Shown here piece by piece: positions 23,004 through 29,328 of a DNA stretch of 39,601 nucleotides (position 1 is the first letter of the stretch; every line of letters begins with the position of its first letter). The position numbers were made by a program, and so were the translations under genes. This DNA comes from Candidatus Martarchaeota archaeon. Its GTDB lineage: Archaea; Micrarchaeota; Micrarchaeia; Micrarchaeales; CABMGC01. Under the pieces are notes generated by a model that had not been told where the DNA came from, did no database searches, and saw only the letters and a list, made by a program, of their open reading frames with translations. Location of the stretch: contig JAMCSX010000010.1 of the NCBI GenBank assembly GCA_023379055.1, positions 1-39,601 of the forward strand. The letters run 5' to 3'.

Positions 23004-24170
23004 ATGGCGTCGCAGGATGGAAGGCTCTTGATAATACATTTTGGCGAGCTCTGGCTTCGCGGCAAGAACCGCAGATCCTACATACAAGCACTTAAAAGGG
23101 ACATATCCGAACGCATAGGCTCCGGATTTACGCTAGTGGACGATTATGACCGGCTTATCATAAAGTCACTGGAAGGCGGCAACATAGATCTCATAACCGA
23201 GCCTATACGCAGGACATTCGGGATAAGCGCATATGAGATTGCACGTAGCACAATTCCAGACCTGAAGAGCATAACGCGCACTTCGATAAGCATGCTCAAG
23301 GCGAGCGGGGCAATGTCAGTGAAGATAAACTCGCACAGATCCTTCAAAGGCTTCAAATTCAATTCCATTGATATAATAAAGAGCGTGGCAGCGGCAGCCT
23401 CAAAGGCAGGCATAGAGCCGAGCCTGGAGGGACACGACACCGAGCTTTTCATAAGCGTAAAGGAGAAAGAGGCGTTTGTATATATCGGAAGGATGAAGGG
23501 AAGCGGCGGACTTCCTGCTGGAACAAGCGGAAAATGCGTTGTACTTATGTCAGGCGGCATAGATTCGCCTGTGGCTGCATGGTATGCCATGAAGCGCGGC
23601 CTATATCCCGTATACGTGCATGTCCACGGATTCCCTTCGGCAAGTGAGGTTAGGTCATCAAAGATACCTAAAATAATCGATGTGCTTTCAGGATTCTCAA
23701 AGTCTCATAAATTATATCTCGTGCCTTCGCATGTATTCCAGCTTGCCGCGATGAAGAGCAGGCGGTATGAGCTTGTCCTTATGAAGGCATTCATGCTTAG
23801 GCTTGCCGAGAAGATCGCAGTTCTTGAAGGCGCGGGCGCCATAGTCACCGGAGAGAGCCTTGGGCAGGTCGCCTCCCAGACGCTGCCCAACATAGCAGCA
23901 GAGCAGCATGGCATAAAGCTTCCAATACTCAGGCCGCTGATAGGCATGGACAAGCAGGAGATAACCGATATTGCAAGAAGGATAGGCACGTATGGGGAAT
24001 CGATAATGCCGTACAAGGACGTGTGCTCGATAAATGCAAGGAATCCCGTAACCAACTCAAATCTCACGGAGTTCAACAGGATTGCAAAGGAAATCGGGCT
24101 TCAGGGAATCGTATCAAGGTCAGTCAAGGCCGCAGAGATTGAATACAGCGACCGTGAATCCGATAGGTAA
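23004..24170 (+). CDS. thiI: tRNA 4-thiouridine synthase ThiI (THUMP + PP-loop)
   Basis: A 388-residue enzyme that makes s4U8 in tRNA, and in some organisms helps thiazole formation. Domains: N-terminal ferredoxin-like part (LLIIHFGELWLRGKNRRSY), THUMP (about 60-165), and the ATP-binding PP-loop domain with VVLMSGGIDSPVAAW. GESLGQVASQTLPNI and a Cys in PYKDVCSINARNP, at the place of the conserved catalytic Cys, complete the match. There is no rhodanese domain, as usual for archaea, so sulfur must come from another donor. ATG 23004 is chosen; GTG 22998 is an in-frame alternative. Confidence 0.93.
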   Translation: MASQDGRLLIIHFGELWLRGKNRRSYIQALKRDISERIGSGFTLVDDYDRLIIKSLEGGNIDLITEPIRRTFGISAYEIARSTIPDLKSITRTSISMLKASGAMSVKINSHRSFKGFKFNSIDIIKSVAAAASKAGIEPSLEGHDTELFISVKEKEAFVYIGRMKGSGGLPAGTSGKCVVLMSGGIDSPVAAWYAMKRGLYPVYVHVHGFPSASEVRSSKIPKIIDVLSGFSKSHKLYLVPSHVFQLAAMKSRRYELVLMKAFMLRLAEKIAVLEGAGAIVTGESLGQVASQTLPNIAAEQHGIKLPILRPLIGMDKQEITDIARRIGTYGESIMPYKDVCSINARNPVTNSNLTEFNRIAKEIGLQGIVSRSVKAAEIEYSDRESDR

Positions 24171-24188
24171 ACATTTTATATATTTATA
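24171..24188 (+). promoter_or_regulatory. TATA region of the 24205 gene
   Basis: acattttatatatttata ends 17 bases before ATG 24205; its core is about 25-30 bases upstream, the spacing of a leaderless transcript. Confidence 0.5.
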
Positions 24189-24204
24189 CTGGAGATAATC
24201 TACT

Positions 24205-24822
24205 ATGAATCTGATGGTAAAAGCGCTTGTTATAGCGGTTGTAGTAATAGCGCTTGCCGCAATAGTCACTTCTCTTTTCTCCAGAGCGCAGAGGCCGATG
24301 TCAAGCGCAGAGGCAATATCCAACATTACAAACTACATAGGAACGTCCTATCCCGGCGCAGCAGTAAACATAACCAGCGTAAATGCATCCCAGTATCCCG
24401 GAAGCTGGCACATAGAGGCATCTGTAATAGTGAATGGAACCCGCCCCTGCCCGTCATACTTCGTGCTTGTATTCGACTATCCAAAGTATAACTTCGTGTC
24501 TAATGTCGAAAATAACTACACTGCAGACTGCGTGGTGAACGGCGTGCAGTCAGGCAAGCCCTACGCAATATCCTCGTATCCAATAGCCATTGCATGGACA
24601 TACGGGCTGCACATACCCCAGGTGGAGTCGTTCATAACGAAGTACGGATACCAGAACGTGAGCGTGACTGCGAGCCATTACATCACAATAACACTCGGGC
24701 AGCGGAACTACAGCAACGTCTGGCTTGTAGACTATGCAACTGCCCATTCCAACAACACTGTTGAGGTTGCAATAAACCAGTCAAACGGAACAGAGGCATA
24801 CGTCTCAGGAATAGTCAAGTGA
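24205..24822 (+). CDS. Membrane-anchored extracytoplasmic protein
   Basis: A 205-residue protein with a single N-terminal helix (VKALVIAVVVIALAAIVTSLF, about 5-25) and an extracytoplasmic domain rich in Asn-X-Ser/Thr sequons and aromatic residues. Two cysteines (in RPCPSYF and ADCVVNG) could form a disulfide. There is no recognised catalytic motif. It is the third N-anchored sequon-rich protein in this window. Its 3' end overlaps that of the GNAT on the other strand by 8 bases. Confidence 0.65.
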   Translation: MNLMVKALVIAVVVIALAAIVTSLFSRAQRPMSSAEAISNITNYIGTSYPGAAVNITSVNASQYPGSWHIEASVIVNGTRPCPSYFVLVFDYPKYNFVSNVENNYTADCVVNGVQSGKPYAISSYPIAIAWTYGLHIPQVESFITKYGYQNVSVTASHYITITLGQRNYSNVWLVDYATAHSNNTVEVAINQSNGTEAYVSGIVK

Positions 24823-25315
24823 CGTCTCTCTGCAGCACTGCAAGCCGCACTGGCCTGCCGCCCCTCTCTTCATCTCTTGTTCCCAATGGCGCAAAGCCGT
24901 TGTCAATGAAGAATTTGAAGGCGTCCCTGTTGCCTTCCATGACCTCTGCAGTAAATCTTGCCATGCCTATGCCTGCGGCATCATTAGTCGCAGCCTCAAG
25001 CAATTTGCTCCCTATATGCCTTCCCCTGTACTTCTTCCTTACCACAATGCCCATGACCCCTGAATCATGCGCTACCCTCACTATCTCGCACTCCCCGACT
25101 ATCCCACCGCTGTCCTCGCATACTGTATCCACTACAGATCTTGACTCAATTCCACGCATCTTGTTATAGAACACCCGCTCTACCTCTCCGCCCGAAGGCG
25201 ACTTTGCAAACCACATTGCCATCGGATACTCCTGATATGCACCTATTACGAACTCCAAGAGCGCTTCAATATCCCCATCATTAAGGGGCCGTATTCTCAT
25301 GTCATAATCATCCAA
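24815..25315 (-). CDS. GNAT-family N-acetyltransferase
   Basis: A 166-residue single-domain GNAT. Motif A, which binds the acetyl-CoA pyrophosphate, is GIVVRKKYRGRHIGSKLLEAA (RxxGxG/A-type), followed by the motif B-like AEVMEGNRDAFKFFIDNGF. The substrate is unknown; the segment around MAMWFAKSPSGGEVER has a pattern seen in general amine or peptide GNATs. A TATA-like cttaaaaag at 25341-25349 lies about 30 bases upstream of ATG 25315, which supports this start over the in-frame ATG 25300. Confidence 0.85.
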   Translation of the reverse strand: MDDYDMRIRPLNDGDIEALLEFVIGAYQEYPMAMWFAKSPSGGEVERVFYNKMRGIESRSVVDTVCEDSGGIVGECEIVRVAHDSGVMGIVVRKKYRGRHIGSKLLEAATNDAAGIGMARFTAEVMEGNRDAFKFFIDNGFAPLGTRDEERGGRPVRLAVLQRDVT

Positions 25316-25357
25316 GTTAATGATACTATGCTCGGAAATCTTTTTAAGGTCTCATTC

Positions 25358-25732
25358 ATGCAGCGCAAACTGTCAAGATTCCGAAGTGAGGGCCATTGCA
25401 ATTGCTAGAGCCCAGACTTTGACATTACACTAGACCCTGATTCCCTACTTCAGGACAATGGTCTAAGTGTGGGGATTGCGGCAAGGGAAGTCCAGAGAAA
25501 ATTACACGAACCAGTTATCCGCCCTACTGCGTTGATTACAAGAGACGAGATTGCGGCTTCTGCAGGCTCCTCTAATAAGGTACTTGAATTGGCATGGGGT
25601 CTGATCCGCCTATGAAGGGAGGTTAACGAGGAGAATAAATCAGGCATATGGAGTTACCTTAGAATCCGACGCAAAGTTAAGGATATGGCTTGCACTGTAA
25701 AAGAACTTGAAAGTGCGCGGCACGAAGAATGA
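25358..25732 (+). pseudogene. Decayed gene with two in-frame stops, unknown family
   Basis: From ATG 25358 one frame stays coding-like for about 124 codons, interrupted by TAG at 25406 and TGA at 25613, and ends at TGA 25730. The pieces read MQRKLSRFRSEGHCNC, a segment containing DPDSLLQDNGLS and IRPTALITRDEIAASAGSS, and a charged end with RIRRKVKDM and KELESARHEE. The helical, charged pattern suggests a former small protein. No family is recognised. It fills most of the gap between the GNAT and the histone gene. Suppression of both stops is unlikely. Confidence 0.4.
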
Positions 25733-25778
25733 ATTGCACCAGAAGGCAGAAAGCAAAGTGACTGTCTAACAGATAGAA

Positions 25779-25792
25779 ACATTTTAATTTAT
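25779..25792 (+). promoter_or_regulatory. TATA region of the histone gene
   Basis: cattttaatttatc lies 26-39 bases before ATG 25818, the expected spacing for a leaderless histone mRNA, and decides ATG 25818 over the upstream TTG 25809. Confidence 0.5.
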
Positions 25793-25817
25793 CAACTCCC
25801 AAGCTATTTTGGTACCT

Positions 25818-26012
25818 ATGCCTATCACAAAACAGTCAGCCAAGAAAATACTCAGGGAGACTGGTGCAAAGAGGGTTAGCGACTCTGCAGCCATGGAGTT
25901 TGCTGACATACTAAACAAATACGCATATTCAATTGCAAATAAGGCGGCCAAGCTTGCGTCCCATGCAAAGCGCACTACAGTAAAGAAGGAGGACGTGGAG
26001 CTTGCATCCTGA
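25818..26012 (+). CDS. Archaeal histone
   Basis: A 64-residue histone-fold protein: ITKQSAKKILRETGAKRVSDSAAMEFADILNKYAYSIANKAAKLASHAKRTTVKKEDVELA. The RVS(D) loop, RTTVKKEDV loop and three-helix layout match archaeal histones that wrap DNA as dimers and longer stacks. It ends right after the last helix start, slightly shorter than HMfB-type proteins, which have a few more basic residues. ATG 25818 is preferred over TTG 25809 on TATA spacing. Confidence 0.94.
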   Translation: MPITKQSAKKILRETGAKRVSDSAAMEFADILNKYAYSIANKAAKLASHAKRTTVKKEDVELAS

Positions 26013-26035
26013 CAATTACAATACAAACTGATGTT

Positions 26036-26152
26036 ATGAACCCATTCTTCAATCCGCCTAAGGGCCCAGCAGCCGCTGTCAGAAGGCTGATATGGACTAT
26101 AATAATACTTGCAGTGCTTTATCTGATTCTTCATTATCTTGGGATAGCATAA
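26036..26152 (+). CDS. Small single-pass membrane protein
   Basis: A 38-residue open frame from ATG 26036 to TAA 26150, 24 bases after the histone stop. A Pro-rich polar start (MNPFFNPPKGP) with a basic RR pair is followed by a continuous hydrophobic helix (LIWTIIILAVLYLILHYLGI) to the end. This is the layout of genuine small membrane proteins with the N terminus inside. No family is recognised. It may be co-transcribed with the histone gene. It is too short for most gene callers. Confidence 0.5.
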   Translation: MNPFFNPPKGPAAAVRRLIWTIIILAVLYLILHYLGIA

Positions 26153-26162
26153 AACGCTATAA

Positions 26163-26687
26163 TCAAATCCATCGAGACATATACTCCAAGTCTATATATC
26201 GTCTTCCCCTCTTGACATATCCCTTTGCGAGACCCCACTTTCTGAATCCAAGTTTTCTGTACAGATGGCGTGCACCTGGGTTATTGCCCATAACCACTAT
26301 CTGCGCTATATCAAATTTCCTCTTTGCATCAGTGAGCGAATTCCTAATGAGGTTCCTCCCAATGTGCTGATTCCGAAATCCTCTGCTTACAAAAACCGAG
26401 AGATTACCAACATGCGATCTCTCAGATGCGGGACTGTCTACTGGTCTGATAAAACAGTGCCCTACAATGCTCTTGCCGCTGCACGCAACCATGTATGTGG
26501 CTTCCTTGGCTCTTCTTTGTTTAATGACCCTGCCAAACCAGTCCTTCAGCCGCCTCTTCGTGGGCCTTTTAAGATATATATCATCGCCGAAGTTGGGATT
26601 TTCTGAGGCCTCTGAATAGAACTGCCTGTTCAGCCCAAGCACGCCTTCAAAATCCGCGGATTTGACCTGCCTTATCCGAATTGACAT
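26163..26687 (-). CDS. GNAT-family N-acetyltransferase (RimI-like)
   Basis: A 174-residue GNAT: GNLSVFVSRGFRNQHIGRNLIRN is motif A with the RxxxIG acetyl-CoA loop, and IVVMGNNPGARHLYRKLGFRKWG is the motif B and terminal part common to RimI-type protein acetyltransferases. An N-terminal region with YLKRPTKRRLKDWF is specific to this copy. ATG 26687 is supported by a TATA-like tttaaaaaa at 26712-26720 on the other strand, about 27 bases upstream. Confidence 0.85.
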   Translation of the reverse strand: MSIRIRQVKSADFEGVLGLNRQFYSEASENPNFGDDIYLKRPTKRRLKDWFGRVIKQRRAKEATYMVACSGKSIVGHCFIRPVDSPASERSHVGNLSVFVSRGFRNQHIGRNLIRNSLTDAKRKFDIAQIVVMGNNPGARHLYRKLGFRKWGLAKGYVKRGRRYIDLEYMSRWI

Positions 26688-26755
26688 GCTTTACTATTCC
26701 TCATGCAAAGGTTTAAAAAAGAGTTGATATAATAGGTTATTGAATAAGTGATAAA

Positions 26756-26806
26756 ATGCAATATAACACAATAAAAGGCGGCGGAGGCGGCGGAGGCGGC
26801 GGATAA
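26756..26806 (+). CDS. Micro-ORF ending in nine glycines
   Basis: ATG 26756 opens a 16-codon frame, MQYNTIK followed by nine Gly codons (ggc-ggc-gga three times) and TAA. A TATA-like gatataata at 26726-26734 has its centre 27 bases upstream, as in the leaderless genes of this window. It may encode a peptide, or the repeat may be the main functional or slippage-prone element in a small RNA. A hairpin and T-run follow (26818-26872). No homologue is known to me. Confidence 0.3.
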   Translation: MQYNTIKGGGGGGGGG

Positions 26807-26817
26807 GTTCTAGACCT

Positions 26818-26872
26818 GCCTTCCAATCCACGTATGGGATTAGCGGAGAGGCCTATTCATATCTAGTTTTTT
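26818..26872 (+). other. Hairpin followed by T-run downstream of the poly-Gly micro-ORF
   Basis: GCCT (26818-26821) pairs with AGGC (26849-26852), TCC (26822-26824) with GGA (26845-26847), and AATCC (26825-26829) with GGATT (26837-26841), enclosing a seven-base loop. Six T residues follow at 26867-26872. This could be the 3' end of the micro-ORF transcript. The T-run overlaps the last codons of the regulator on the other strand. Confidence 0.4.
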
Positions 26873-28169
26873 CTTTCGATGTAATCGCCCTATTATTAAC
26901 CAGTTTTTCGTATTGAATAGAATATGAATTGTCAATTGCTCTGTAGCAGAAAGAGCCTACAAGTATGTTTGTCACAAACAGCGTCTCAATGCGCACTCCT
27001 TTTATTGTTTTTCTTAATTCCTCTGATCTATCTTCCAATTCTCCTAAATAAGTGGCAGGCATAAATAATATCGCTCCATTCGGAGCACCAAGATCTCCCA
27101 TCAGTGAATAATTGTTTATTGGCCCCCGATTTGTTATAATGTTAAATAAAAGTTTGTTCTGCGTCTTTCTGAACTCAGACATATTAATATAGGAAATCCA
27201 GATAACGCCCACATGATTACGCTTAAAACAATCCAATGAAATGGTTGTCCTATTTATAATCCCTGATTGCTTAAGCCTAAGATATGCGTATTGTGCACTT
27301 CCTCTGTCAAGACCATAAGACCTGTCAATATTTGCGAATTCTTCCCTGCCATTCGCGTTAAGCTCCCTTAAAACTGCGACCTCTCTATCATAAAATCCGT
27401 ATTTGTGCACAAGAGACTTATCACTGCGCTTCTTAGTTATTCTATTTTTAAGCACTTTATCGAAGAGATCCTGACGGAGAGGAACAGATCCGTATTCTCT
27501 ATAAAACGTATTGAGATTCCATAATGAGTCAAAACCTTTTAGATCGGTTTCGGTGCGTAGATTCCACACTATTTCGTTTGCCTTGTAGGAGTCCTCGGCA
27601 AGAAGATATATGATTAGGTCAAACTCGCCTTTTACCAACGCTGCCAACTGTATGCGTGGTTCGTTGGATAAAGTGGCTTTTAATTCGCTCAGAGGGGGCC
27701 TATTGCCAAGAAACTTAACGAAAATAATGAACTGCATATATCCCATTGATCCAAGAACTAATTCAACAGTATAACGTATACCCAACTTCTTCTCCAATCT
27801 TTGCACATGGTAGCGGGCTGCAGTGGTGCTTAATCCCAACCGCTTTGCAAGCATTGATATGGGCATCCGCGCGTTCATGCTTAAGTTTGTGAGAATCTCC
27901 TTGTCATATCTGCCTGGTTTTATATCACTGCCTGCTGGGCTTTCTGCAGGATCTGGAATCCTGTGCTTTCCCTCTTTGAAAACGCCATCATCGGTTATTC
28001 TACCAAGGTATAGGTATCTCTTGATTTTCTTTTTTGTGGCGCTGTCCCAATGTCCTTCTACTTCAAATGCATAGTAATGCCCATTTATGCTCTTTATCTC
28101 TATGTACTTTCCTTTCGACTTTCTAAGCTGCTCTAGGGCACTCTTCACTTTGGGTGGTAAATTTACCAT
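26853..28169 (-). CDS. Double Lrp/AsnC-type HTH regulator with N-terminal extension
   Basis: A 438-residue paralogue of the regulator at 5413-6468. Residues about 1-85 are an added domain (IEIKSINGHYYAFEVEGHW, KRYLYLGRITDDGVFKEGK), beta-rich and basic. Then HTH 1 (ISMLAKRLGLSTTAARYHVQRLEKKLGIRYTVEL), a RAM-like part with GEFDLIIY, VPLRQDLFDKV, HTH 2 (about 270-305) and a second alpha/beta part with LMGDLGAPNGAI. The ATG 28169 is leaderless with respect to a TATA at about 28190-28200. Repeated GGGTGTTAA motifs flank that TATA, suggesting autoregulation. The gene is AT-richer than the ribosomal operons. Confidence 0.8.
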   Translation of the reverse strand: MVNLPPKVKSALEQLRKSKGKYIEIKSINGHYYAFEVEGHWDSATKKKIKRYLYLGRITDDGVFKEGKHRIPDPAESPAGSDIKPGRYDKEILTNLSMNARMPISMLAKRLGLSTTAARYHVQRLEKKLGIRYTVELVLGSMGYMQFIIFVKFLGNRPPLSELKATLSNEPRIQLAALVKGEFDLIIYLLAEDSYKANEIVWNLRTETDLKGFDSLWNLNTFYREYGSVPLRQDLFDKVLKNRITKKRSDKSLVHKYGFYDREVAVLRELNANGREEFANIDRSYGLDRGSAQYAYLRLKQSGIINRTTISLDCFKRNHVGVIWISYINMSEFRKTQNKLLFNIITNRGPINNYSLMGDLGAPNGAILFMPATYLGELEDRSEELRKTIKGVRIETLFVTNILVGSFCYRAIDNSYSIQYEKLVNNRAITSKEKTRYE

Positions 28170-28240
28170 ATTTTATATTTAGGGTGTTAAATATTTAAAT
28201 ATACATAGGGTGTTAATTATTTATTTATATAGTTGTTAAA
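28151..28240. promoter_or_regulatory. Repeated GGGTGTTAA operator-like sites around the regulator TATA box
   Basis: The motif occurs as gggtggtaa (28152), gggtgttaa (28182), gggtgttaa (28208) and a weaker agttgttaa (28231), all in the same direction and about 24-30 bases apart. A TATA sequence (aaatatttaaatat, palindromic) lies between copies 2 and 3 and sits about 25 bases upstream of ATG 28169. Such phased repeats around a promoter suit a multimeric Lrp-type repressor acting on its own gene. Confidence 0.5.
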
Positions 28241-28329
28241 TTAATATTATGCAGCATATTTCTTCTGAATACTATTCTTAATACTAGTTCAAAGATGATA
28301 ATAATATATACCAGTTAAGTCATAATATG

Positions 28330-28412
28330 TTCGGGGTCCGTATTTAACGATGCTGATGGTCCATGCATACCCATCCCAAACTCATTTATTGCATGGATCT
28401 TAACCCCACATT
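28330..28412 (+). ncRNA. Candidate small structured RNA
   Basis: GGTCCATGCA (28358-28367) pairs with TGCATGGATC (28390-28399), 10 bp with one G.U; GGGGT (28333-28337) pairs with ACCCC (28403-28407) around it. ACA follows the outer stem directly (28408-28410), then a T-run. A TATA-like aatatatacc at 28303-28312 ends about 20 bases before the outer stem. The ACA position recalls H/ACA guides, but the pocket is asymmetric and no k-turn is seen in the 22-base loop. It could also be a leader of the next gene. Confidence 0.35.
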
Positions 28413-28438
28413 TTTATCATTTCATGTTGGTGTAGGGT

Positions 28439-28696
28439 ATGGAATCTGTAGAAAAAAAAGCCGGTGGATACGGTCTCTTCTTCGTTATGCCTAGCAGCTG
28501 CAGCAATGCACATAAGAGTGCAAGGAGGCTGATGAGAGTTAAGCAGATACGGGAGGTGCTCATAACTGAGGGAGATTGCGGGTTTGTAGTAAAAGCTGCG
28601 GACGCTGACGGTATAGAGCACGTAAGTAGGAAGATATCTGCGGTTGTTGGAGGCAATTCAAAGATTGCGCTCTGCCATTTCCAATACAAAAAATAA
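28439..28696 (+). CDS. Small standalone RAM/AsnC-ligand-binding-like protein
   Basis: An 85-residue protein without HTH. Residues about 30-83 follow the beta-alpha-beta-beta-alpha-beta order of the Lrp RAM domain: VKQIREVLITEGDCGFVVKAADADGIEHVSRKISAVVGGNSKIALCHF. RAM-only proteins act as small-molecule-sensing partners of Lrp-type regulators. It lies next to a large double-HTH regulator, divergently, which suggests a link. A TATA-like ttttatc at 28411-28417 is about 25 bases upstream of ATG 28439. The assignment is by pattern only. Confidence 0.55.
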   Translation: MESVEKKAGGYGLFFVMPSSCSNAHKSARRLMRVKQIREVLITEGDCGFVVKAADADGIEHVSRKISAVVGGNSKIALCHFQYKK

Positions 28697-28707
28697 AGCA
28701 CCCCTCG

Positions 28708-29025
28708 CTATAATGCTGCGGCAAGCGCGGCTCCCCCAAAAAGCTTCAGCAAAAGCATCGTGCCAACTGCTGGAAGCCCGAATATGACTATGGCCGCTAT
28801 TATAGGCAATGTAAGCGCAATGCTTATTCCGAATGCCCATCCGACGAGGAACAAGGCAACAAATCCAAGAAGCATGTTGAGTATCAGCCCAACTATTATC
28901 TTAAGCATCAACTTGCCTACCGTCATTATCACGAACAGCACTAGCCCTATCCCTATGGCTACCAATGCAAGCGACGCTATCGAATTCAACGCAGGTACCG
29001 CAAAAAGCATGAGTATATCCTTCAT
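28708..29025 (-). CDS. BofA-like integral membrane protein
   Basis: A 105-residue, very hydrophobic protein with about three to four helices. The part KLMLKIIVGLILNMLLGFVALFLVGWAFGISIALTLPIIAAIVIFGLPAVGTMLLLKLFGG follows the BofA family layout: N near a helix start, GFVALFL, GI-I and a Gly-Pro near the last helix. BofA inhibits the SpoIVFB site-2 protease in Bacillus; archaeal members have no known role. ATG 29025 is preferred because a TATA-like tatatgc at 29050-29056 lies about 27 bases upstream on this strand; ATG 29052 would overlap the RNase P promoter. Confidence 0.6.
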   Translation of the reverse strand: MKDILMLFAVPALNSIASLALVAIGIGLVLFVIMTVGKLMLKIIVGLILNMLLGFVALFLVGWAFGISIALTLPIIAAIVIFGLPAVGTMLLLKLFGGAALAAAL

Positions 29026-29030
29026 TTTCT

Positions 29031-29057
29031 CTTTATAACCTTTTCTATGCATATACC
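29031..29057. promoter_or_regulatory. Divergent promoter: RNase P RNA and BofA-like gene
   Basis: ctttataacc (29031-29040) lies 20-29 bases before the RNase P RNA 5' end at about 29060 on the plus strand. gcatatacc (29049-29057), read on the minus strand, lies about 27 bases before ATG 29025. The two elements are interleaved. Confidence 0.5.
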
Positions 29058-29059
29058 TT

Positions 29060-29297
29060 TGTGGTGTGCGGATGGCTCACGGTCTTTATGACTGAGGAAG
29101 CTCTCCCCATGCAGAGGAAGCGTGGCGTAATTGCCTGATTCGGAACAGAAACGATACTGCTGCTGCACATTAAGCGATGACGCGACGAGCGTGCAGGTGC
29201 AGGTGAAACGGCCGATGCGCAGACTGTGAGCATGCAAGGCTACAAGCCGCTTAGTCAAATGCCATCTAAAACAGAAGGGAGGCTACGGCACACCACA
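29060..29297 (+). ncRNA. rnpB: RNase P RNA (archaeal type A)
   Basis: The catalytic RNA of RNase P, which removes tRNA 5' leaders. P1: TGTGGTGTGC (29060-29069) is the exact complement of GCACACCACA (29288-29297). P4: AGC-t-CTCCC (29099-29107) pairs with GGGAGGCT (29277-29284), leaving the conserved bulged U. Core motifs: GAGGAAGCTC (29094-29103), CAGAAACGA (about 29147-29155), TGAAACGGCC (29204-29213), CTTAGTCAAATGCC and AAAACAGAAG (29268-29277). At about 238 nt it is compact for archaea (commonly about 290-330). The Rpp29 partner is encoded at 6591. Small open frames drawn across it are not genes. Confidence 0.93.
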
Positions 29298-29328
29298 TCC
29301 TTATCAGCACAAGCAAATCTGTGTTTTA

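Noticed and set aside
25406-25615. Recoding of TAG (pyrrolysine) or TGA (selenocysteine) in the 25358 frame
   Set aside because: Two different stops in one short frame, no recoding structure seen and no family that would need it; decay is simpler.
28408-28410. Firm call of an H/ACA guide RNA
   Set aside because: The ACA is well placed, but the pocket is about 20 nt on one side and 3 on the other and no k-turn is seen; it is kept only as a generic candidate RNA.
29022-29258. Minus-strand open frames of 62-78 residues between 29022 and 29258
   Set aside because: They lie across the RNase P RNA, whose helices and motifs explain the sequence.
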